From Pseudomonadota bacterium (GTDB lineage Bacteria > Myxococcota_A > UBA796 > SXON01): a stretch of DNA of 10,147 nt. The notes under the pieces were generated by a model, which saw only the letters and a program-made list of their open reading frames with translations, searched no databases and was not told the DNA's origin. This document shows positions 1 through 5,628 of the stretch, in pieces (positions within the stretch are counted from its first letter, which is position 1; each line of letters begins with the position of its first letter). The stretch spans positions 1-10,147 of the forward strand of contig SXOM01000308.1 of the NCBI GenBank assembly GCA_005776735.1, written 5' to 3'. A program made the position numbers and the translations under genes.

Positions 1-84
1 GGCGGCGAGCGCCGCGATGCCCAGCGCCATCGCCCCAGCCGCGCCCTGCGCGTCGCGCGAGTCGCACCCACAGCCGCCGCCGCC
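1..84 (-). other. C-terminal sorting/anchoring signal, MYXO-CTERM-like (cut by the window)
   Basis: After the spacer the protein reads GGGGCGCDSRD, with cysteines at residues 1423 and 1425, and then a run of Ala, Gly, Leu, Met and Ile (QGAAGAMALGIAALAA) that starts a membrane segment. Gly-Cys followed by a hydrophobic helix and a terminal Arg cluster is the plan of MYXO-CTERM tails. The helix end and the expected Arg cluster lie left of position 1, so the assignment is by plan only. Confidence 0.7.
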
Positions 85-3000
85 CGCCACGTCCGGCGGC
101 TCGACGCCGTCTCCCGTGTCGGTGTCGGTGTCGCCGGTGTCCGTTCCGGTGTCGCCCGTGTCGCCCGTGTCGCCCGTGTCGCCCGTGTCGCCGGTGTCCT
201 CGAGGTCCTGCCCGTCGCAGTCCTGGTCGATCCCGTCGCCGGCGACCTCCTCCGCATCGGGGTGCACGGTGCCCTCGGCGTCGTTGCAGTCCGAGCTGTC
301 TTCGACGAAGTTGTCGGGCTGGTCGCACTCGGCGACGGTGACCTCGGCGTTGCCGTAGCTGTCCCCGTCGGCGTCGGCGTACCAGGTGGCCGCGTCGAAC
401 GCTTCGTCATCGACCGCGCCGTCGCAGTCGTCGTCGGCGTCGTTGCACACCTCGGTGCCGTCGGGGTTGATGAGCGCGTTGAGGTCGTCGCACTCTTCGC
501 AGGCCGCGAAGCCGTCGCCGTCTTCGTCGGCGTAGCCCACCGAGCCGTCGCAGTTGTAGTCGTTCGGGTCGAGGCAGTCGTCCTCGATCGCGCCGGGGAA
601 GTAGGCCGGATCGGCGTCGTTGCAGTCGCCCGTCGCGCCGTCGCCGTTGGTCTCGCCGACGTCGTCGCAGTCCGCGTCGTCAGACACCAGGGTGGTGTCG
701 TCGACGCGGGTGCCGTCGCCGTCGCCATCGACGTAGCAGAGCTCGCCACCGTCGCAGTCCTCGTCGACCTCGTTGGCCACGATCTCGGTGGCGCCCGGGT
801 AGGCCTGCGAGTTGCCGTCGTCGCAGTCTTCGCAGCCCGCCGACCCGTCGCCGTCGTTGTCGACGTACGACACCGACCCGTCGCAGTTGTAGTCGTTCGG
901 GTCGTCGCACGCCTCGGTGGCGCCGGGGTTGTAGGCCGGGTCGGCGTCGTCGCAGTCGCCGGACGGGTCGGAGAGGGTGGCCTCGCCGCTGTCGTCGCAG
1001 TCCACGTCGGAGGACACCGTGGTGGCCCCGTCGTCGCTGGCGTAGCCGTCGTCGTCGGCGTCGGTGTAGCAGTCCTCGGCCAGGTCGCAGTTCTGGTCGA
1101 TGCCGTCGCCCGCGGTCTCGGTGGTGCCGGGGTTCACACCCGCGTCGGCGTCGTCGCAGTCGTCGGACGGCGCGGAGTAGCGGGCCTCGCCAGCGTCGGC
1201 GCAGTCGGTGTCGGCCGATGCGACGGTGCTCGAGGTGCGGTAGCCGTCGCCGTCCCCGTCCTCGTAGCAGGACTCGGTGCCGTCGCAATCGGCGTCGATG
1301 TCGTCGCCGACCGTCTCGGTCGCGCCGGGGTTCACGCTCGCGGCGCCATCGTCGCAGTCGGCGCTGTCGGCGATGTAGCCGGGGGTGGCATCGCAGGAGG
1401 TCGACGTGCTCGCGGCGTCGCCGTAGCCGTCGCCGTCGGCGTCGGCGTACCACGTGCCCGAGCCGGTCACCGAGCTGTCCGCGTCGTCGGCAAAGCCGTC
1501 GCAGTCTTCGTCGGTGTCGAGGGCGTCGCACACCTCGGCGGCGCCGGGGTGGATGGCGGCGTTGCCGTCGTCGCAGTCGCTCGAGTCGGCCGTGGAGCCG
1601 GCGCCCACGTCGCACGACAGCACCGTCGAGGCCGCATCCCCGTACCCGTCGCCGTCGCCGTCGGTGTACCAGGTGCTCATGCCGGAGGTACTGACGCTCG
1701 CGTCGTCGTCGTCGGCGTCGCCGTCGCAATCCTCGTCGGTGTCCGACGCGTCGCACACCTCGGTCGCGCCGGGGTTCACGCTCGCGGCGGCGTCGTTGCA
1801 GTCGCCCGAAGGATCCCACGAACGGGCCTCGCCGGCGTCGTTGCAGTCGGTGTCCGTCGAGGCGATGACGGTGGTGGTGCGGTAGTTGTCGTCGTCGGCG
1901 TCGGCGTAGCAGGCCGCGGAGCCGTCGCAGTTCTCGTCGTAGTTGTTGCCCGTGGTCTCGGACTTGCCCGGGTTGATGGTGCTGCGCGTGTCGTCGCAGT
2001 CCCCCGAGGTGTCGGAGGCGAGCGCCTCCCCGCTGTCGGAGCAGTCGAGGTCGGCCGAGGCGACCGTCGTGGTCGTGCGGTAGTTGTCGTTGTCCGCGTC
2101 GGCGTAGCAGGTCTCGGTGCCGTCGCAGTCGCCGTCCACCCCGTCGCCCACGGACTCGGTCCCGCCCGGGTAGGCGCTGGCGTCGCCGTCGTCGCAGTCG
2201 CCGGTGCCGATCGAGGAGTCGGCCTCGCCCGCGTCGGTGCAGTCGTCGTCGGCCGAGGCGACCGTGGTGCCGTCGGTGTAGCCGTCGCCGTCGGCGTCGG
2301 CGTAGCAGGTCTCGCCGCCGCTGCAGTCGCTGTCCACCCCGTCGCCGACCACTTCGGTCTCGCCGGGGTTGATGGACGCGTCGGTGTCGTCGCAGTCGGG
2401 GTCGGTGTTGTTGCCGCCGACGTAGTAACCGTCGCCGTCGGCATCGACGTAGCCGTGGAACACCCACGTGCGGCCGGTGGAGCTGGAGGTGGTGCTGCCG
2501 CCGACGGCGACGTCGCCGTAGCCGTCGCCGTTGACGTCGCCGACGCCGGCCACCGCGCGGCCGAACTGCGAACCGGCGGCGCCGGGCAGCGTGCTGTCGG
2601 CGGTGGTGACCACGCCCGACGCGCTGCCGGTGTAGACGTAGGCCTGACCGACGTTGGTGGAGTACTTGCGCTCCCCGACGATCACGTCGCTGTAGCCGTC
2701 GCCGTCGATGTCGACGTCGCCGTCGACCGCGAAGCCGAACTCGGCCGCCGCGGAGGCGCCGTCGAGGTTGGTGTCGACGGTGGTGTCGACCCCGCTCGCG
2801 CCGCCGTGGTACACCTGGGCGCGGCCGGCGAGGCTGTTGTACCCGTACATGCCGACCACGATGTCGTCGTAGCCGTCGCCGTTGACGTCGCCGGCGCCCG
2901 CCACGTCGTACCCGTGGTAGTAGGCGCTGGAGCCGCCCGCGAGGGTCGTGGTCGCCGTGGTGGACAGGCCGGAGCCCGACCCGTGGAACACGTACGAGCG

Positions 3001-4338
3001 GCCCTTGTAGCTGCTGAAGTAGTAGGCGCCGGCGACCACGTCGTCGTAGCCGTCGCCGTTGACGTCGCCCGCACCGTCGACCGCGTAGCCGAAGTAGCTG
3101 GCCACGCCGCCGCCGATCGTCGTGTCGGCGGTGGCGTCGAACGCCGCGCCGCCCTGGTACACGTACAGGCGGCCGATGTTGGTGCTGTACTTGTACTCGC
3201 CGACGATCACGTCGTCGTAGCCGTCGCCGTTGACGTCGCCCGCGCCCGACACGCCCACGCCGAAGCCGGTCGTGGACGCCGACCCCGTGAGCGTGACCGC
3301 GCCGGTGGTGGTGATGCCGGCGGCCGAGCCAAAGTACACGTACGCGGTGCTCGACCCGTAGGCGCCGACGATGAGATCGTCGTAGCCGTCGTTGTCGACG
3401 TCGCCGGCGCCGCGCAGCGCGGCGCCGAAGTAGCCGGAGGCGGCCGCACCGGTGAGCGTGGTGTCGGCGGTGGTGGACACGCCGGTGGCCGACCCGTGGA
3501 AGACGTACGCGCGCCCGGTGTTGCTGCTGTAGCCGTACGCACCGACCGCGAGGTCGTCGTAGCCGTCGCCGTTGACGTCGCCCGCACGCTCGACCGCGTA
3601 CCCGAAGCTGTTGGACGTGGCCTCGCCGTTGAGCGTGGTGGACGCGGTGGTGAGCACCGGGTCGACCGTGATGGGCCACTGGGCGCCCTCATCGTCGACG
3701 ACCACGCGGAATCCGGTGTCGGTGGCTTCGAACCACGCGTCGAGCGGCTCGCCCAGGCTGTCCCACGCCGCGAGCGCGCTGTACCGGTACACCGTGCCCG
3801 CCTCGGTCGTGAACCAGAGCTCCGCCGCGTCGCCCTCGACGCCGGCCCCGCCCACCTCGACCTCCAGCACGACGGGGCCTGCGCCCGCCGGCCGCTCGTC
3901 CAGGTCCCAGCCCTGCTCCAGGCCCGAGGCGAGGTTCGCGAACCACTCCGTCGCGCCGAGGTGGGCGTAGGCCACGGTGCGCGCGCACGACCCGTCGGGG
4001 CGGACCTCGACGCTGCAGGCGCCGAGCTGCGGCTCGACCGGATCGAGCTGCGCCAGGTCGCCGGCACGGCCCCACGCGGCGAACCGGAGCGAGAACTCGC
4101 CGTCGCGGTCCGCGACCACGGCCCCGTCGGCGACCAGGGCCCCGTCGAAGCCCCACCCGGGGCTGGTGAACGCGAAACCACCCGGCAACGCAGCGAACGT
4201 GCGCAGATCGGTCGCGATCAGCCGCGCGACGGGGTCGGAGGCCGCCGTACGCGCCGCGGAGGCGGGCGCGTCGGCGACGGCGGAGGGTTCGTCGCTGCAG
4301 GCGAGCAGGTGCAGGATCGGAACGAAGAGGAGCGCCAT
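1..4338 (-). CDS. Large FG-GAP / MopE-repeat surface protein with C-terminal Cys sorting signal (3' end cut by the window)
   Basis: The frame is open from ATG 4338 to the left edge with no stop: 1446 residues seen, C-terminus missing. Order: hydrophobic leader with Cys at 14 (LHLLAC, lipobox-like); an N-terminal domain to about residue 240 ending in WPITVDP, a join I associate with FG-GAP proteins of this group; seven FG-GAP repeats (about 235-629), each with a GDVNGDGYDD-type calcium-binding loop, enough for a seven-bladed integrin-like propeller; twelve MopE-like repeats (about 630-1380) with DCDD, NPGATE and DADGDGY motifs; an Asp-Thr-Gly spacer; then GGGGCGC and a small-residue segment running off the edge. 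The protein is very acidic and probably binds many calcium or other metal ions outside the cell. The ligand is unknown; adhesion or matrix roles are inference. The start is supported by the leader and by GGTGA 4 nt upstream. The n-region lacks Lys/Arg, which is unusual for a signal peptide. Confidence 0.93.
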   Translation of the reverse strand, partial: MALLFVPILHLLACSDEPSAVADAPASAARTAASDPVARLIATDLRTFAALPGGFAFTSPGWGFDGALVADGAVVADRDGEFSLRFAAWGRAGDLAQLDPVEPQLGACSVEVRPDGSCARTVAYAHLGATEWFANLASGLEQGWDLDERPAGAGPVVLEVEVGGAGVEGDAAELWFTTEAGTVYRYSALAAWDSLGEPLDAWFEATDTGFRVVVDDEGAQWPITVDPVLTTASTTLNGEATSNSFGYAVERAGDVNGDGYDDLAVGAYGYSSNTGRAYVFHGSATGVSTTADTTLTGAAASGYFGAALRGAGDVDNDGYDDLIVGAYGSSTAYVYFGSAAGITTTGAVTLTGSASTTGFGVGVSGAGDVNGDGYDDVIVGEYKYSTNIGRLYVYQGGAAFDATADTTIGGGVASYFGYAVDGAGDVNGDGYDDVVAGAYYFSSYKGRSYVFHGSGSGLSTTATTTLAGGSSAYYHGYDVAGAGDVNGDGYDDIVVGMYGYNSLAGRAQVYHGGASGVDTTVDTNLDGASAAAEFGFAVDGDVDIDGDGYSDVIVGERKYSTNVGQAYVYTGSASGVVTTADSTLPGAAGSQFGRAVAGVGDVNGDGYGDVAVGGSTTSSSTGRTWVFHGYVDADGDGYYVGGNNTDPDCDDTDASINPGETEVVGDGVDSDCSGGETCYADADGDGYTDGTTVASADDDCTDAGEADSSIGTGDCDDGDASAYPGGTESVGDGVDGDCDGTETCYADADNDNYRTTTTVASADLDCSDSGEALASDTSGDCDDTRSTINPGKSETTGNNYDENCDGSAACYADADDDNYRTTTVIASTDTDCNDAGEARSWDPSGDCNDAAASVNPGATEVCDASDTDEDCDGDADDDDASVSTSGMSTWYTDGDGDGYGDAASTVLSCDVGAGSTADSSDCDDGNAAIHPGAAEVCDALDTDEDCDGFADDADSSVTGSGTWYADADGDGYGDAASTSTSCDATPGYIADSADCDDGAASVNPGATETVGDDIDADCDGTESCYEDGDGDGYRTSSTVASADTDCADAGEARYSAPSDDCDDADAGVNPGTTETAGDGIDQNCDLAEDCYTDADDDGYASDDGATTVSSDVDCDDSGEATLSDPSGDCDDADPAYNPGATEACDDPNDYNCDGSVSYVDNDGDGSAGCEDCDDGNSQAYPGATEIVANEVDEDCDGGELCYVDGDGDGTRVDDTTLVSDDADCDDVGETNGDGATGDCNDADPAYFPGAIEDDCLDPNDYNCDGSVGYADEDGDGFAACEECDDLNALINPDGTEVCNDADDDCDGAVDDEAFDAATWYADADGDSYGNAEVTVAECDQPDNFVEDSSDCNDAEGTVHPDAEEVAGDGIDQDCDGQDLEDTGDTGDTGDTGDTGDTGTDTGDTDTDTGDGVEPPDVAGGGGCGCDSRDAQGAAGAMALGIAALAA
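149..193 (-). repeat. 9-bp tandem repeat encoding Asp-Thr-Gly spacer
   Basis: On the plus strand a 9-bp unit (gtgtcgccc) occurs four times without change at 149-184, with a fifth copy to 193 differing in its last base. It encodes (Gly-Asp-Thr)n inside a longer Asp/Thr/Gly spacer that spans about 115-198. The spacer joins the last metal-binding repeat to the C-terminal anchor, a position where such low-complexity linkers are common in surface proteins. Copy number may vary by slippage without breaking the frame. Confidence 0.9.
199..2451 (-). repeat. Twelve tandem MopE-like putative metal-binding repeats in the large surface protein
   Basis: Counting the D/E-C-D/N-D motif followed by (N/H/Y)PG-x-x-E gives twelve units between about residues 630 and 1380. 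Most units are 60-75 residues and carry DADGDGY or a variant, a DCxDxGEA segment and a D-x-DCDG turn. Two units, around 780-960 and 480-620, are short (about 44 residues) and share the pattern NDYNCDGSV. The family precedent is the copper-associated MopE protein of Methylococcus and the many 'putative metal-binding motif' proteins of myxobacteria. Metal identity cannot be read from the sequence. The regular Cys pairs suggest disulfides outside the cytoplasm. Confidence 0.88.
2455..3636 (-). repeat. Seven tandem FG-GAP (integrin-alpha-like beta-propeller) repeats in the large surface protein
   Basis: Seven units of 55-59 residues each contain a G(D)V(N/D)xDGYxD(V/L/I)xVG loop, followed by a stretch of the type GRAYVFHGSxxG and a TTADTTLxG linker. 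The Asp/Asn positions match the calcium-binding loops of FG-GAP propellers. At the DNA level the loop is written by a nearly constant 24-bp core starting at 2518, 2692, 2869, 3046, 3217, 3382 and 3559 (plus-strand positions), giving spacings of 174, 177, 177, 171, 165 and 177 bp, all multiples of three. The unit at 2692 uses GDVDIDGDGYSD and the one at 3382 uses DVDNDGYDD; the others are DVNGDGY. Confidence 0.92.
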
Positions 4339-4342
4339 GGGG

Positions 4343-4347
4343 TCACC
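4343..4347 (-). promoter_or_regulatory. Weak ribosome-binding site for the large surface protein
   Basis: GGTGA lies 4 nt before ATG 4338 on the minus strand. It is a partial Shine-Dalgarno match with a slightly short spacer. Codons upstream in the same frame contain no ATG or GTG back into the 67-bp gap, so this start is the only reasonable one for the hydrophobic leader. Confidence 0.45.
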
Positions 4348-4377
4348 GTTTTGCGGGTGGAGGTCGCGGAATGTACC

Positions 4378-4392
4378 CGCCCCAAGGGGGCG
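4378..4392 (-). terminator. Small GC hairpin in the gap between the TPR gene and the surface-protein gene (possible weak terminator or attenuator)
   Basis: A perfect 6-bp stem CGCCCC/GGGGCG with a 3-nt loop starts 14 nt after the TPR gene stop. On the minus strand it is followed by GGTACATTCC, not by a T-run, so it does not look like a strong intrinsic terminator. It could stabilise the 3' end of the upstream message or reduce read-through into the surface-protein gene. In a genome this rich in G and C, chance is also possible. The rest of the 67-bp gap (4339-4405) shows no convincing promoter. Confidence 0.3.
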
Positions 4393-4405
4393 TTGGTGTG
4401 GATTT

Positions 4406-4903
4406 TCAGTGCACGTCGTCGGGCTCGGGGCCCAACTCGTCGGCGTGGATCTGGCTGGCGGTATCGGACGGATCGAGCTGGTGCGCCCGCGCGAACGCGG
4501 CGCGGCTCTGGGCCAACAGCTCGGTGAACCGCGCGGGATCTTCGCCGAAGACCACCTCGTCGGACGCCGCCCGCTCCTTGAGCACTTCGCCCAACAGTGC
4601 CCAGGCGAGCGCGAGGAGCACCGGCTCGGGCACCTCCTCGGTCCAGGCGCCCCCCGCCTCGAGGATGCGCAGCGCCTCCCGCGCCTCTTCTTCCGCTTCG
4701 TCGAGGCGTCCCATCTCGAGGTACACCCGTCCGAGCTCCATCCGCGGCTCCGCCAGGCGGGGCTCCACACGCAGGATCGCCAGGAACTCCTGCACCGCCG
4801 CGTCGACCCTGCCGGCCGCGCGCGCCTCGATCGCGGCCATGAACCGCGGGCCGAGATCGGTCAGGTGGGACTCGGCTGCGCCGTCCAGCTCGTCGTCGAT
4901 CAT
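4406..4903 (-). CDS. Small TPR-repeat protein
   Basis: This is a 165-residue, Ala/Glu/Arg-rich, mostly helical protein with no signal peptide or membrane segment, so it is probably cytoplasmic. Two good tetratricopeptide units are visible: residues about 18-51 (AAIEARAAGRVDAAVQEFL...VEP) and 52-85 (MELGRVYLEMGRLDEAEEEAREAL). A third, stretched unit at about 96-147 has LGEVLKER, then FARAHQLDPSDT. TPRs bind other proteins, and no catalytic motif is present. The ATG overlaps the stop of the histidine kinase gene (ATGA), and there is no Shine-Dalgarno, so translation is probably coupled to the kinase. It may be a partner or adaptor of that kinase; this is inference from position. It is the last gene before the 67-bp gap. 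Confidence 0.9.
   Translation of the reverse strand: MIDDELDGAAESHLTDLGPRFMAAIEARAAGRVDAAVQEFLAILRVEPRLAEPRMELGRVYLEMGRLDEAEEEAREALRILEAGGAWTEEVPEPVLLALAWALLGEVLKERAASDEVVFGEDPARFTELLAQSRAAFARAHQLDPSDTASQIHADELGPEPDDVH
4900..4903 (-). promoter_or_regulatory. ATGA stop-start overlap between kinase and TPR genes
   Basis: The kinase stop TGA (4902-4900) and the TPR start ATG (4903-4901) share bases. This four-base arrangement is the usual mark of translational coupling by re-initiation. The bases before the ATG (CCCGCCGCGCC) show no Shine-Dalgarno, which fits coupling. Confidence 0.85.
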
Positions 4904-5628
4904 GGCGCGGCGGGTAGCACGATCCGCCACCGGACGCCCGGTGTCGCACGGTCCAGGCGCAGCTCCCCCCCCGCGTCGTGCACCAGCGCCCGCGCGGTGG
5001 TGAGCCCGAGCCCGGTGCCGTGCGCCTTGGTCGTCACAAACGGCCGGAAAAGTGCCGACTGCACCTCGGGCGCGAGGCCGGGGCCGTTGTCCTCGATGAC
5101 GACGCTGCTCGCCTCCACCACCACGACGAGCCGGCCGCCGGCCTGGCCCTCCAGCGCCTCCAGTGCGTTCTGGCCGAGGTTCACCACCGCCTGCTGGAGC
5201 GCCAAAAGGCTGGAGCGCACGAGCACCCCCGGCCCGAGGTCGGCGTGGACGCCCACGCCGAGCGTGGCGGCGCGGTGCCGGAGCAGCACCAGCGCACTCT
5301 CGACCGGCGCGCGCAGGTCGAGCGGCTCGCCGGCTCGGCCGGGCCGGCGCGAGAAGTCGGCCCAGCCGGCCACCAGTGCGTCCAGCACGTCGAGCTGCGC
5401 CCGCGCCGCGGCCAGGTGCTCGGAGGCATGTTCGGGGTCGGCCTCGGCGAGCTGCACCAGCCCGCGCACGCCGAAGAGCGGCTGACGAAGCTGGTGCACC
5501 AGGACCGCCGCTTGGTGCCCGAGCTCGGCGAGGCGGTCCACGTCCACCCGCGCGAGCGCGGGCGCCGCCGGTCGAGCCTCGCCGTTGGCGCTCACGGGAG
5601 CGCCAACCGGTGTTCCATCGTGACCCAT
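4900..5628 (-). CDS. Soluble histidine kinase without a sensory domain
   Basis: From ATG 5628 the protein has 242 residues and holds only the transmitter core. A dimerisation helix contains HQLRQPL, with His45 as the likely phosphoacceptor. The HATPase_c domain follows: N box NLGQNALEAL (about 151-159), G1 box EDNGPG (179-184), F box FRPFVTTK (194-201) and G2 box GTGLGL (204-209). The motif set resembles NtrB/ZraS-like kinases. No membrane helix, PAS, GAF or receiver domain is present, so the input must come from another protein, and no response regulator is in the window. It overlaps the lipoprotein gene by 37 bp and the TPR gene by 4 bp. An alternative start, GTG 5595, would make a GTGA overlap with the lipoprotein stop and a product 11 residues shorter. 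ATG 5628 is preferred because GAGGAGG precedes it. Confidence 0.92.
   Translation of the reverse strand: MGHDGTPVGAPVSANGEARPAAPALARVDVDRLAELGHQAAVLVHQLRQPLFGVRGLVQLAEADPEHASEHLAAARAQLDVLDALVAGWADFSRRPGRAGEPLDLRAPVESALVLLRHRAATLGVGVHADLGPGVLVRSSLLALQQAVVNLGQNALEALEGQAGGRLVVVVEASSVVIEDNGPGLAPEVQSALFRPFVTTKAHGTGLGLTTARALVHDAGGELRLDRATPGVRWRIVLPAAP

Noticed and set aside
199..3636. Regularly spaced repeats that could suggest a CRISPR or satellite array
   Set aside because: Spacings are multiples of three, units are 130-230 bp, the reading frame stays open and the translated units match known protein repeats. There are no short identical repeats with unique spacers.
680..3679. Arg/His-rich open frame on the minus strand in another phase of the repeat region
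   Set aside because: It repeats with the same period as the metal-binding and FG-GAP repeats and consists of Arg-Arg-His strings. It is the out-of-phase reading of the same repeats.
262..4527. Very long open frame on the plus strand opposite the surface-protein gene
   Set aside because: Its product is a monotonous Val/Ala/Gly/Arg chain with no domain, as expected when Asp/Gly-rich GC-ending codons are read in reverse. The minus-strand frame shows FG-GAP and MopE repeats, so this is a shadow.
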